NCBI RefSeq assembly: GCF_020497125.1
Contig: NC_059075.1
Location: 104,757,222-104,821,221, forward strand
DNA from: Mauremys mutica
Lineage: Eukaryota; Chordata; Testudines; Geoemydidae
Direction of reading: 5' to 3'
Length of the DNA: 64,000 nucleotides
In this document: positions 23,456 through 36,518 of the stretch, one piece after another
How the letters are laid out: every line of letters begins with the position of its first letter
Numbering within the stretch: the stretch's first letter is position 1
Notes under the pieces: model-generated
The model's input: the letters and a program-made list of their open reading frames with translations, nothing else
The model's database searches: none
What the model was told of the DNA's origin: nothing
Made by a program: the position numbers and the translations under genes

Positions 23456-23589
23456 CAGCATTGGTCTGGAAGTGTTACACGTTTCTGATAGTGTGGAACA
23501 TAGATTTTTGCTTGTTTGGTGACGGCATTTCACTCTTGGAGAGCATTTAGCATAATATGTTTAGTCCTAGAGCAATGAGGCACTGAATG

Positions 23590-23860
23590 GGGACTCAAGA
23601 GATCTAGGTACAATTCCCAGCTCTGCCACAGACTTCCCTATATGACCTTGGGTAAATCACTCAATCTCTCTGGGTGTCAGTTCTCTATCTGTAAAATAGA
23701 GAAAATAATACTGCATTTTCCCCATCCCTTGTCTCTCTTGTCTATTTAGACTGCAAATGCTGCAGGGCAAGGACTCTCTCTTGCTATGTGAATTTATTTA
23801 CCTAGTGCAATGGGACCCAATCCTTGTTGGGTCACGTAGGCACTGAAGTAATACAAATAT
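23590..23860 (+). repeat. MIR-like CORE-SINE with tail
   Basis: The body carries ttcccagctctgccacagac, atgaccttgggtaaatcact and atctgtaaaatagagaaaat, the classic MIR order. It is followed by ggcaaggactctctcttg and a tail with tagtgcaatgggaccc. Orientation is forward. Confidence 0.8.
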
Positions 23861-24088
23861 TGCTATCATCTATGTACTTTTACAGCTTACTCACATTGGA
23901 AGAAGGAACTGAGCCAATTCTAGGGTCTGTGAACACACTGCTTAGATGTTTATTCTGGTTGTAGGGCTGTGCTGTTAAAAGATTTAGGCTGCTCAGAGGT
24001 CTATTCTGGTGCTGTATGCTGTAATATGAGCATAAATTCTACGCTGTTCATTGATAATAGTATATGCAATTGCTGTTTTCAGAAAAAA

Positions 24089-24102
24089 CACTAGAGGGCA
24101 GT
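24089..24102 (+). promoter_or_regulatory. CTCF-like motif
   Basis: cactagagggcagt matches the CTCF core (CCASYAGRKGGCRS) apart from the outermost base. It lies on the + strand, about 9 kb downstream of MYOD1, pointing away from the minus-strand site at 9557. Confidence 0.5.
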
Positions 24103-24409
24103 ATTACTATGAAAAAGAGAGGTATTAGACCCGTCCCTTTAGTTTTAAAAAAAATATTCATTTAACCCTAATCGTATGTCTTCATTGTTCAGCCATAACA
24201 TATCATTCACTCCAAAACAATTACTTCAAGTTAATGGGCCAAATTCCTCCATAGAGTAACCCCCTCAGCGATTAAGGCGGAGAGGAATTTGACTCAACGT
24301 TTTCAACCTTGTCTATAGGTATTAACATTCTGGCTGGTGAGTGTGCATGAAGTAGTGTTTGTGCATGTGAACTCACGTGTGTGTTTGCATGTATGTGAAA
24401 TTATTCCTA

Positions 24410-24545
24410 GGAGTGACTTTAACCTTTTTGAGGTGGGGACCACCTTTTTGTTCTGTGTTTGTACAGGGCCTAACACAATGGGGTCCTGATCCACGACTGA
24501 GGCGCTGAGGTGCTACAATAATGCAAACAAAATAATAATAATGAT
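24410..24545 (+). repeat. SINE tail fragment (MIR-type 3' region)
   Basis: Contains ttgtacagggcctaacacaa, tggggtcctgatccacgact and a terminal aataataatgatgatgatg run, the same tail as at 23310 and 23760. Confidence 0.65.
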
Positions 24546-24686
24546 GATGATGTTGCACCGGGGATTAATCTGGCCCATAACATGTATGTCACTATTATAA
24601 TGGCAATCTGATAAAAGAAGGAACATTTGTCCTACCTGTTCATTAATTTTCTTAGGGATTCTCTGGGCATGAGTGCCCCGCTCTCT

Positions 24687-25263
24687 CAGGGGCAGCTCTA
24701 GACAGTTTGCTGCCCCAAGCACGGTGGCATGCCGTGGGGGGCACTCTGCCGGCCGCCGGTCCCGTGGCTCCGGTGGACCCTCCACAGGCATGCCTGCGGG
24801 AGGTCCACCGGAGCCACGGGACCAGAGGACCCTCCGCAGGCATGCCGCAGAAGCAGGGCCGGCTCCAGACCCCAGCGTGCCAAGCGCGCGCTTGGGGCGG
24901 TGTGCCGCGGGAGGGCGGCAGGCGGCTTCGGTGGACCTCCCGCAGGTGTGCCTGCGGAGGGTCCGTTGGTCCCGTGGCTTTGGTGGAGCATCCGCAGGCG
25001 TGTCTGCGGGAGGTCCACCGGAGCCGCGGGACCAGCGGACCCTCCGCAGGCACGTCTGCAGGAGGTCCACTGGAGCCGCGGGACCGGCGACTGCCAGAGC
25101 ACCCCCAGCAGCGTGCCGCCCTGCTTCGGGCAGCGCAATTCCTAGAGCCGCCCCTGCGCAGAAGGCGGCCTGCCTGCTGCCCTCCCGGGGACGGGCAGAG
25201 CGCCCCCCGCGGCTTGCCGCCCCAAGCACACGCTTGGCGTGCTGGGGCCTGGAGCCGCCCCTG
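24687..25263. mobile_element. hAT-like GC-rich element, 577 bp, with imperfect 8-bp duplication
   Basis: The left end is caggggcagctctag and the reverse-complemented right end is caggggcggctccagg. The flanks are cgctctct (24679-24686) and cgctctgt (25264-25271), an 8-bp duplication with one mismatch. The inside holds several copies, in alternating orientation, of a unit of roughly 55-60 bp built from ggaggtccaccggagc and ggaccctccgcaggc. It has no transposase. Long open frames run through it in several frames on both strands because the sequence has few TA dinucleotides. Confidence 0.85.
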
Positions 25264-26989
25264 CGCTCTGTCACGGTCTGCCTTATTGGAGATCCAGAGG
25301 TGGTTGAAACTCTTACTAGGAGATAGGCCTCTGATCAGAGCCACCTCTACAAAATTCAGCCCCAAATGTGCTCTTCCAAAATTGTACAAATGCCCATTAC
25401 ATTAACAATATGTCAAACTATCAACGTAATGAGTCCAACTAATGATGAAACCAGCAGCTTTGTTTGAAATATTTCCTAGCGAGGTGTTAGAATAGGACAA
25501 CTCTGAGAAAAGAAGTTAACTTGCAGGCTAATGCTCTTTTCAGCATTCACATCTTCCCCCCACTCCAGAGAAGGAGCTAGCAACATAGGGAGCCAAACAA
25601 GGCACAGCACCTCAGCCAGCATAATAGAATCTCACTCAATCCCACCTGGGAAATTATTGACTAAGGGTTAGATCATCACAGGCTTCCACACAGGTGTGTA
25701 AGGAGGAAGGGGAGAGCACTGCTACCCTGAATTGTTCTTCTTACAACACAGGGAGCTTGTGTTTAACAGTGATATTGTTTGTATTTAAACTTTATGTAAC
25801 AAACACAACAGCAATTGCTGCTGACTGAAGCCTGCATGGCCCTGCAGTCTAGAGCCCTGCCTTCCGAAATGAAGCTGGCCTTTGGTCTCTGAACCTGCAC
25901 CCAACATACTTATACAACACTGATCGTGACTCCACAGACTCCTCTGCTTGGCTTTGCTCAGACTGGGACTCCAAGGCACAGAGTGCTGGAGACCAGGGGC
26001 TGCTCCCCAATGCTCTCATCTGTAAGTAAGTGGGCAGGTGGGAGGCAGAGAAGGACGTGAGTCCTGGCTCCCTACTTATCACCTAGGCTCGTAGGTGGGA
26101 GTAAGCTGCTCTACAACAAGATGTAAGGTAACTTACTCCCACTCCAGATGTCACAATTCATTCCTTGGCCTGCTCCTGAGGCGGAGCAGCTACCTAGGAC
26201 AGATCATAACATTACAATCTAGTCCTCTGTGAGCAAACAGTGGAAAAAAAGCAAAGGTAAAGCCTTACACTCTGGTGTTTTGTTTATTTGATTGACAAGG
26301 ACAGTTTAGTTTTTGCCATTTATTATTCTCGATAGCATGCTAGAAAACATGCTGTAGCATGTTTCATACAAGTCACGAAGTCTTAGTAACATATGTTACT
26401 ACACTAGAGAGCTGCTTCTAAATGCTGTGTGCCCTCAGCTGTTAGATCCTGGCTGAGCGATCTAGAGAGGCAGCCATTTTGTGGGCATATGTGATGAGGT
26501 GGGCAGATGCATGAAGGACAAACTAGTGAGGTTTTACTATTTTTAGTACCATGAGCAACCACGTCCTGGAGAATCTTCCCACCATAGGCCTTCTCTGCTG
26601 ATGACTCCAAATGTAGCGCTATTTGTTCAGGCAAATCTCTTGTGCACATGCGGAAGCCTTCTATACCTTGGCCTTTTGGAGTGGCTTTGCTGTTGTTTGG
26701 AGGTGGGAAGCCTACTTGCTTCACAAGCTTCTTATATGTATAATCTTATTCAAACAGAAGATCTGGAAACTCTTTTATCCTTTATCCTAAGGTTGAAAGC
26801 CAATGAAGGGAGCAAACAGCTGTTAACAGCACATGTTCAGTAGATAGCTCTTTTGTGCCCTCAGTTCTGCTCAATGAAGTTGTAACTGTGTAAGTGAGGG
26901 CATAACTGAGCACCTTGCATCTGCATTATGCATCTTCTGTCTCATGAGATGGATTTGAATTAAAAAGAAGCTCAGACTATGCGATGCCT

Positions 26990-27075
26990 CTGCTTGGATT
27001 GTCTGCATGGATTGAACCTGGACCTCTGAGCCTAAAGGCATGAGTGCCTACTGTCTAAGATGAAGGGCTAAGGTC
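26990..27075 (-). repeat. tRNA-derived SINE head, reverse
   Basis: On the minus strand it reads ttagcccttcatcttagaca and later cagaggtccaggttcaatcc, giving degenerate A- and B-boxes. It belongs with the copies at 9040 and 59380. Confidence 0.55.
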
Positions 27076-29084
27076 AATTGGTTTAGTGGCAGTAGCAGAC
27101 TCCTAAATCTCCATGCAATCCAGGTGGGACAAAGACACACAGATTGCCAGCATGGATTTAATGTATTTAATACGTCTACGAATAAAAAGAAGATTCCCAG
27201 GTGAGATGGCCACTAATATTGATGATGAGATCTTTATCCTGAAGCTGGACATTCCCGTACATTTGTTCAGTGGGGTTAAGGTTCAGGACATAGTTTATTT
27301 CCTCACATGGAAATTGCAAACATTAGTGAGAATGCTCCACAGCACTTCTTTAGTTCTGTGGCTGTTTCTATAGCTCATGCCTAGAAGCTGACTGGTGGCG
27401 TCTTTCCTTATTACAGACTTTGGTTGAACCCAGGGCTTTCAAACCTCTCAAGTACTATTAAGAAGCCGTCTTGAAGCTTTTCTAGTACCCATCGTCTGCA
27501 ACTGTTCTTATCCATTCTTCCTGAATGATTCTGCATGACCTCTGGGGAAGAGCAGGAAGATAGTCACACACTGGACCTGTTTGTTGTGAGCCGGCTGTTC
27601 ATGTTTTACCTGAATCTGTCACCCTGTGTCATCTGTTCTGTGGCCTCCTTTTGCAGTAGGAGCTGTGTGTTCTATTGCCTTGTAAGGGACTAAAGGATGC
27701 GTATGGAGACACATTATTCCTTAATCTTTTAGAGACACGGGATCTTAAAACTAGAGATGGAAAAGATTGATTAGGTCATTAAGTGCATCCACCTGCCAGT
27801 GCAGTATTCTCTACAATATGTTTTCTTGTTCACACTGGATATTTTCTACATGTTGCTGCTTTAAAATAAGCAATAAGAGAAGGAGTATTCCATTTAAAAA
27901 TGTGTGTGACTCTGACTGGTATCCAAGGATTTGCATGTTATTGTAAAACATATATTAAGGATCAGCTTTTCAAAAATGGCCTCTCAGTTTGGGTCCCCAA
28001 CTTCAGACACTAATTTTCAGACATGCTCACCACTTGCAACTGCAATTGAAGCAAATAGGAACTTTGGCTGGGCTGGCGGACACCTCTGAGTATTAACTTA
28101 TGTAGCCATAGCTGTCTGTACTATTACCCTGGTCATAGCCACCAAACCCTATTTGCCTATTTATTAACCTATTGCATATTATCTGACTCCTAGATAGCAA
28201 GCTTTTGGAGCCAGTGAGAGAGTGATTGTGTTATTTTTTGTATCTTGTACAATGAGACCCTGTGCATGACAGCAATAGAAATAATAACAAGAAAAATATC
28301 TGGTGCTCATTGGCTCTAAAATCTGGTACCTAAAGCAGAGGCATACAAATACAGATGTGTCTTTAGAAAAGAGAGCCTCAAAGGAATTAATACTATTCTT
28401 ACCCTCTACCTAGCAGTAACACATATCAGGGAAACCAAAACAGGTTGGCTTCCGATGGGAGGATAAATCAGTGATGTGGAGCCAGTGCAACTTGTTCATC
28501 TACATTATATACACTAGTATTTGAACAGAAGTGGGCAGAGACAGCATCCAGGTTATCCCTTCTTTCAGAAATCTCAGCCCAAATACTAATGCTCGGTTCC
28601 CAGGAAGCAACTCCTCCTCAGGAATTAACTCTGGATGGAGTGATTAAGGCAGACACCAGATTTCCTGCTGTTTTCAACAGCTCCCCTCTCCCCTGCCCCC
28701 TGCCAAAGAACTGTACCACAAAGTTAACAATACACCATTTCTCCAAACAAAACTGTATCAGTGAAGTTGGAAGCCATATATTAGTTCAGTCTCCATTTTT
28801 GTACAGTACTTGACCCTGCAGCTTAGACAACCAGCAAGGATGTAAACACTAATGACACCTTTTATCTTGTAAAAATCCAGCCACTAGGACCTTGATTGAT
28901 GATAACAACTTCTAATCTCTGCTTGAGTAGGTTGAATTTGAACCAGCTCTTAGAGGTGAAAAGATCCATATTCCATTACCAATGTCACATCAGAAATAAC
29001 TTATAACATTCATATCAAGTGTAGCCACTAGAGAACAGTACATAGGATATGTATAGCTCTCTATATGGTCAAAGAGCTTTCCAG

Positions 29085-29250
29085 ATAGTCACAAATTAAT
29101 CACCATCATTCCTTTATGAGGTAGGCATTATTACCCCCATTTTACAGATGGGGGAATAGAGGCAGACAAGTTGCTCCCAATGTTTTACCCTTAGTCAGAG
29201 ACAGAGCTGGGATTAGGTGTCAGGAATTCCTGACTCTTAACCCTGTTATG
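29085..29250 (-). repeat. MIR-like CORE-SINE, reverse
   Basis: The + strand shows cccccattttacagatgggg, gtcagagacagagctgggat and cttaaccctgttatg, the reverse complement of the MIR body and part of its head. Confidence 0.75.
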
Positions 29251-30238
29251 TAGATGGTCCGGTGAGAGCTATTACGTCAGCTACTTTGTCTCTCTCAGCT
29301 ACTTTGTCTCTCTCAGAACCCTGTGTTTTTTCCTATACATCACTCTGCATCTAGAGGGGTTCCCCAATGTTTATACTAGGAAAGGATAATAATGTATTTA
29401 TTATTAACTAACTGTTGGCCTGATTGTGCCCTGGATATGTGTGCACTCTGATTTCTCCAGGTCTGTACTCTACAGGCCCTCCACACACCAGGGATCTATG
29501 AGCAGGGAGGAACCTGGGAGTCAGCAAAGTGGGGCATATCCAATTTAACCTGAGCATGTACTAAATTTACCATGGCTCCCCTGTATGCTTTTGAAACTCC
29601 ATGAAGGGAGGTTGCTGGTGCCACTGGCCCCAATGGCCAGGATAGAAGGACACCGCTGGTAGCGTAGCTCTATTGTAGCAGCCTTGCTAGGCAGCAACAG
29701 GAATATGATAAGGCTCTGAGAGCTGGTGCAGGAGCACCTGGTCTCCAGCTAGATGACTCTGTGCATCCAGGGGGCTCTGGCACAGAGCTCCTTCCCATTC
29801 AACACAGGGTGCAACCCACCCCCAAAAGAAAGATTTGATGAAATGCTCATGAGGGGGATTTCTTATTGTTTCCCATTTCCCAGCTCCTGGTGCTGCTTTT
29901 CATGCAGAAACAGTTGCTCCAGAGCCTGTATTTTGAAGTCTGCTGCAGCAGCCTTGTATGCTCATTTCATATCATATTCAAAGCCACGCTGATTTGTTTA
30001 CACCAAATACATTCATTTTTGCAGTTATGAGATGTATTCTCTGTTAAATTAATCTCTAAATCCTGCTCACTACTTCTGGAGGATGTTGGACATGGACACA
30101 TGCCCATAATTCCAAGGGATTCAGTTCCTCAGTGGCACACAGCAGCTAAAACCATACTTCAATAATAGCGGCACAATCTTTAATAGCTTAGCAGAACTTC
30201 TTGAAGGAAATACTGTCACAGTTGTGGACTGAAACTGA

Positions 30239-31689
30239 GGCCTCATCTACATTACGATTTTAGGTTGAATTTAGCAGCGTTAACCTCGATTGAAGCCTAG
30301 ACCCGTCCACATGACGAAGCCCTTTTTTTGACTTAAAGGGCTCTTTAAATCGATTTCTTTACTCCACCTCCAACGAAGGGATTAGTGCTAAAATTGGCCT
30401 TGCCGGGTCGAATTTGGGGTAGTGTGGATGCAATTCGACGGTATTGGCCTCTGGGAGCTAGCCCAGAGTGCTCCATTGTGACCGCTCTGGACAGCGCTCT
30501 CAACTCAGATGCACTGGCCAGGTAGACAGGAAAAGCCCCGTGAACTTTTGAATTTCATTTCCTGTTTGGCCAGCGTGTTTGCAGAGCTCACGCAGAGCTC
30601 ATCAGCATAATGTGCACATTGCCGGGGCACATTGCCCAGCCTGTACTTTGTGAGAAGTCTATGTCCATGTCTATGGCCTCATCACTCTCATCACCGCGCT
30701 GCCGTCACCTCCTTGCATGGTTTTGCTTTTGCAGCTTCTGGTTCTGTGCTGAAAAAAGGCGCGAAACAATTGTCTGCCATTGCTCTGATGGAGGGAGGGG
30801 TGACTGACGACATGGCTTACAGGGAATTAAAATCAACAAAAGGGGTGGCTTTGCATGAAGGAGAAACACAAACAACTGCCACACAGAATGTCCCCCTCAA
30901 GGATTGAACTCAGAATCCTGGGTTTAGCAGGCCGTTGATTTCACACAAAAAACCGGGTCAATTTCTTGTTTTGATCCACTCCATCTATCTTTTACATCTT
31001 AGGTTGGCAGCAGACGATGCAGTACGAGTGCTAGCCATCGTCATCTCCTGGGTGCTCAGCAGAAGATGGGAATGACCTGGCTGAGTCACTCCCATGTCTG
31101 CCCAGGCGCCCCTGACCGACGTCACCAAGGTTGGCTAAAAGAGCACCCATGAGTACGACGACGATGGCTACCAATCATAATGCACCATCTGCTGCCAAAA
31201 GGCAATGAACTGCTGCTGTGTAGCAATGCAGTCCCACGTCTGCCAGCACCCAGGAGATGTATGGTGACAGTGAGCTGAGCGGGCTCCATGCTTGCCGTGG
31301 TATGGCGTCTGCTCAGGTAACCCAGGAAAAAAGGCACAAAATGATTGTGTGCCATTGCTTTCACGGAGGGAGGGAGGGACGGTGAGGGAGGCCTGACGAC
31401 ATGTACCCAGAACCACTCGTGACACTGTTTTTGCCCCATCAGGCATTGGGATCTCAACCCAGAATTCCAATGGGCAGCGGAGACTGCAGGAATTGTGGGA
31501 TAGCTACCCACAGGTACCCACAGTGCAACGTTCTGGAAGTCGACACGAGCCTCGGCACTGTGGACGCAGTCTGCTGACTTAATGCACTTAGAGCATTTTG
31601 TGTGAGGACATGCACAATCGACTATAAAAACAATTTCTAAAAAAACGACTTCTATAAATTTGACCTAATTTCGAAGTGTAGACATACCC
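30239..31689. mobile_element. PIF/Harbinger non-autonomous derivative, 1451 bp
   Basis: The 3-bp duplication tga lies at 30236-30238 and 31690-31692. The left end begins ggcctcatctacattacg and the reverse-complemented right end begins gggtatgtctacacttcg; both continue into ttaggt plus a t/c-rich aaattta block. The left (about 30340-30560) and right (about 31310-31560) parts match the larger Harbinger at 36168-40190, but the transposase region is missing. The interior also has a segment (about 30893-30945) resembling the reverse tRNA head of a Cry I-type SINE. No intact protein is encoded. Confidence 0.85.
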
Positions 31690-31760
31690 TGAGCTACTAG
31701 ATCTACTGTGCATGAAGATTCCTCCCCCCCCACACACACACAAAATGCACTGTGAACTAA

Positions 31761-31990
31761 GGGCTTGTCTTCATGTACAGCTGTGCCACTGAGGTGCTTT
31801 AGTGAAGACTTCCTACACCAGTGGGAGAGCTTCTTCTATCAGCATAGTTAATCCACCTTCCCAAGTGGCGGTAGCTGTGGGAGAAGCTCTCGCATGTCCG
31901 TAGCACTGTCTATGCAGGGGGTTAGGTCAGTATAAATACAGTGCTCAGGGGTGTGGATTTTTTCACATCCCCGAGTGATGTATAAAACCA
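31761..31990. mobile_element. Harbinger-type MITE, right end unclear
   Basis: It starts gggcttgtcttcatgtacag directly after taa (31758-31760) and shares blocks with the MITE at 62965-63124: ccagtgggagagcttcttct, gctcaggggtgtggattttt and cgagtgatgta. Confidence 0.6.
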
Positions 31991-34900
31991 ATATAGGCCA
32001 GTAAGTCACATGCATCTGTTCTAGTAGGTTGAAATTAATTAAAATATTTTGCTCAGTGGAATAAGTAGGGCAGTACATACATTTTCACCTTTTCACCGCT
32101 GGTAAGTCTGGATGCAAATATAGAATAAAATAAATAAAATTTAATAATAATATTTTGGGTCTGATTCTCAGTTAAGCTAAGGCCCCTTTGCACTGTGGTG
32201 TCAATATAAAGAGGCCTTAAAAGGGGTGTAAGTGAACATTCACAGCCTTATATTTATATAATGTCTTTCATTCCAAAGGATCCCAATGTACATCTTTAAC
32301 TATGACTCAAATTTTGCAGTCCTGACTCAGTCTGAACTCGGGGGGTGGGGGGGGGATCTCATTGAAGTCAATAAGCAAAGCAGAGCAACATAATGTGGAA
32401 AAGAAGATTCCAAGGAAGCTGCAAGATGAATTTAAATGACCACAAGTAATTATCCCAATTTTGTCCCAGCTACAGGGCTGACTCTCTGTACTTTTGCAAA
32501 CTCTGCCAGGGCATTCTTTTTAAGTTTATCATTAGGACTTCAGTTTTGTACCTCAATGTAGTGTGTTTAGAGGTTTAGCCTCCAGGAGATGCTTGTGACT
32601 GTCCACATGATAAAAATCACCATATACTTTTGCACAATTGACAGTCACTTACCAGAAGATCCACAGGACTAGAATAATGGGGATGCTGCAAGTCTGAGGT
32701 GGCCTGGCCCAGCTCTGCAGGAAGTGTTCAAAGGACATACCTGCAATTTGACTGACTCTAAATAGGATTATTAGTCTCTTATTTTCACAAAACCTAAAAA
32801 CAAAATCGTCGGCGCAGAGTTGGGGGAAAGAGATGCATGCACTTCAGTGCAGAGTATCCTCCTACTGGTCACATCACCATTCGCATTTAGGGCCCAGCCT
32901 TTTGAACATATGCTCCACTGCTTGACTCATATAGAACTGGAACTGATCTACATATATTCATAGAAGTACTGCTTTGGGTATATTCACAGAAACACGGATT
33001 TGTTGTATGTTGCTGCCAGCCAACATGTTGTAAATCATATGTTCTTTTGAAATAGCTTACACTGTTTTATTAAAGGAAAATCCAAGTTTGGGTCTTTCCA
33101 CTTATGAATACAGTTATCTAACATCAGAAATAAATACCGTTTTCCTTTATGAATCAAGTTACAAGATAAAGGCTGCCATTGCGGTTTATTTTGAGATTCC
33201 ATCTCAATCCTCTTGAAAAGCAAGGTCTTTTCAATTCTCAAATGTGCAGAAATCTTTCCTAAAGGATATCTGCCAGAGGTGCTGTGTTGCTGTATTCAAG
33301 GCTCAATGTAAGGCCTACCTTCTCGGATCAGTCAATCCTTGCCAGTTCTAACTTCTCCTTTTCATTAATTCTTCCTAAGGGGCTCCATTTATTTTATTTT
33401 ATTTTTTGCCTGTTTCAATGGATTTTTGGAATGGCTGCTTTCAGTAGGCCAATTTTGTTTGTTTGTGTTACAGAAATCCATGTATTTAAAAAAATAAAGC
33501 TAGGTGCCTCATAACATTCAGAATAAATCAGTTAACTAGGTTCTAAGATGGCAGAATTAATGTTACTGTCTGGATTCACACTCACTTATGCAAGAACATG
33601 TAAATTACGCCTCCCTGCACCCCTGAGGTTTACTGTCCCCTGGGAGACATTCATCTGCACTATTCTCCCTTATTGAAGAGTCCTTTGGGATTTAGTGGGG
33701 ATGATGCAAATAAGGTGCTAAATAATTCTAAAAATATAACAGAGAATGAGACCCCCCCCCATGCTTTATACTATCCTGTGGAATTCTATAGCAGAGATGT
33801 AATTCTCTATTAAGTTCTAGAGAATGGCTCTAAAAACTTAGAGACATTTAATTACATTTTATAGTGTTTCCTGTGGTATTCCACCAGGAGAAATCCCTGA
33901 CTGTGTCTTTGACATCTGTGCACACATTTCCCCTAGTCTTCACTCCATGGCACACTCTCCCAGAGTCCTCCCCACAGGCCAAGGATCTGTCAGGTGGGGG
34001 AAATCAGGCAGGATCATGCCTGCAAGCAGGACTCCCTGGCTCATGCTACCCACTTTTGTGGCTGTACTGGCCAACTCTGGGCACCTTGTGTCACTGCAGC
34101 TGCCTCCCACATGCTGCTCTGGGAGGCTTTTTTCTACTGCTGGGAGGCCCAGTGGCATGTGCTAGCTGAGTGGGATCTGGCAGAATCCAGAGATGAATCA
34201 GACTCTACAGCAGTAAGTAGTGACTAAACATGTGGTGTCTTAGGAACAAGCATATCACTGCGCTTCACAAGCAAATGAACTGTTTAAATATAAGCCTCCT
34301 GCAAACCTCAGAGCTTAGAAGGAAATTCTCCCATGCTGTGCAGAACCAGCAGAGAGTCTTCAACAAGCTGCCCATTAGTCTGCATAGGACAGTGAAGAGG
34401 GTTTCAGTGTGGACAGGTTAGGGACAGGCTAGAGGAAGGGCTATACTATCCATATTTACCAAGATCGAGACGCTCCAACTACCCAATTGACGTGGTACAA
34501 AGGAGCTGCTGGTGCTTTCTGATCCACTGGTGCTTTCTGATCCATAGGCTGGAATAGCAGTATGGAACCAGTGAGTCTTCATTGCACCCCCAGAAATTGG
34601 GCCCAGGCTGGAAAGAGGGGGTAGATTTTGCCTTTCCCACCTACCAACCCACCCCTTCTCCCATATTAACCCCCATTACTTGGGCTCTTTGTGAAAGAAA
34701 TGGATTTTGCCTTCGATGCCAACAATTTAGCTACCTCTGCTGGAACGATTATGCTTCATATCCCTTCATATGCAGTGTCCAAAACAATTACTTAAACATG
34801 ATTAAATATGGGCCCATTCCATGTGACTGGCTTGGTAAATATTTACTCAGGTAGATCCCAGGAAACAAATTACAGAGTTATTGATTTGTCACATATTGGG

Positions 34901-36039
34901 AAGCGGGATTAATCAAGAGGTTTATTCTTAATGCTTTAATTATTTAAATCAACATTGCTGAGATTTGCTCGCAGTGTTCTTGCCTTTCAAAGTCCAAAGT
35001 TCTGCATACGGTTTTAGTTATAATGATTTACAAGTAGTTTTCCCATCTGCTTGTCTGAGTACATATCAATCACTGTTGCGACCTCAGGGTAGGTTGGTGG
35101 AACAGTAACAGCTGTAGGAGGTGATTTAGTCAACAAAAATACAGCTCTGGATGCAATATAAATACACCAAGGAGGGAAAAAATTTAATCATGTTGATTTA
35201 CGAGAAAAATATTCAGTCGATAGCCAAACATCCCCATTTTACAAAATATAACATATTCCACTGTATACAGCCAGAAACATAGACCCTAAACTTTTCCATG
35301 CGTAAATGAATGAAAATATTTGAAGGGTTGAAATAAATGCCTGGACAAGTCAAGAAACGATTAGTGGCCCTGTTCAGTTGTGTGTATATAATCACACACA
35401 CACACACAAGATTTTTTAAAAAGTGACTAATCATTTTGGTTACCTCAATTTTTGAGTGTCCAGCTTGAGACAACTTAAAGGGTCCTGATTTTCAGAAAGT
35501 GCTGAGCGTTCACCCTCTGAAAAATCAGGCCCCTTTACGTAAATCAAAGTGGGTACCTTCAAAACTGAGGAACCCCAAATCACTAGTCACTTTTGAAAAT
35601 CTAGGCCATAATACACTATAGGAGCTCCAAGGCTTAATTCAATGTGCTCCTCAGCATGCTTTTCCAAAGACCCTTTTTTAAAGCCGTAGAAATATTCATA
35701 CCTTGCTAGTGGTGCCATGACTTCTTTGTCGGATCTCAGCAGCATGAATTCTTTATGTATCAGCAGTAAGCCTCCAATTTTATATGTTGAATTTTTCCTG
35801 TCTTGTCTCACTGAACTTAAATCAAATCCAGAACAGCTGGAGACGGGCTAAAAATCTGCATTACCATTATGTCCACCCTTGAATGCAAACCAAGGTCTTA
35901 GACAAATTGTACTCTGTATTGCAGATAATTGACTGGATTCTTTAATATTTTGCTGTGTTTAGTTACAACATTTCCTGGGAATGATCACTTCTCTGTCTGG
36001 GAATGCTTATCCAGGGCCAAACCCTGAGGAACTTACTAA
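31991..36039. other. Intergenic, no gene recognised
   Basis: Contents: a G-run near 32340, an 18-bp unit ctggtgctttctgatcca repeated in tandem at 34509-34544, a short AC run near 35395, and a small palindrome at about 35484-35612 (cctgattttcagaaa and inverted copies). The ORFs between 33864 and 34227 have no recognisable domain. Confidence 0.45.
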
Positions 36040-36518
36040 GGCCTTGTCAACACTCTGAAAGCTATACTGTTTTAACTATAGTGGTATAGTTAAAGCAGTA
36101 CAACTGCCCTAGTATGGATGCAGTCATGCATGTATAAAGGGAAAGGAAATAAGCTATGATGGTATAAGCCGAGTTAATTCGAAAAAAAAATGATTCCGTC
36201 CACATGACCAAACCGGCTTTTTCGATTTAAAGGACTCTTTAAATCAATTTCTGTACTCCACCTCAGCAAGTGGAGTAGCGCTTAAATAGAGATCGCAATC
36301 CCGGGTTAAAGGTATTGTGGGCGGAATTCAACTTTATTGGCCTCCAGGAGCTATCCCAGAATGCTCCCTTGTGACCTCTCTGGATGACACTTTCAACTCC
36401 AATGCATTAGCCAGGCGGGCAGGAAAAGCCCCAGGAACTTTAGAATTTCATTTCCTGTTTAGTCACCATCAGCACAGGTAACTATCAGCACAGTCCACCA
36501 TCACCATCACAGGCGACC

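Larger units (their letters stand above)
25272..30235. other. Intergenic, scattered old SINE fragments
   Basis: No gene recognised. Listed repeats within it are a reverse tRNA-SINE near 27.0 kb and a reverse MIR at 29.1 kb; a MIR tail lies at about 28200-28290. An 18-bp unit, ctactttgtctctctcag, is duplicated in tandem at 29281-29316. The remainder is unassigned. Confidence 0.45.

Noticed and set aside
24513..25405. Several open frames of 140-250 codons on both strands
   Set aside because: They overlap one another in multiple frames inside a GC-rich, TA-poor hAT-like element with internal repeats; none resembles a protein family.
33864..34227. ORFs of 72-101 codons on both strands
   Set aside because: No domain, no splice context and no conservation clue.
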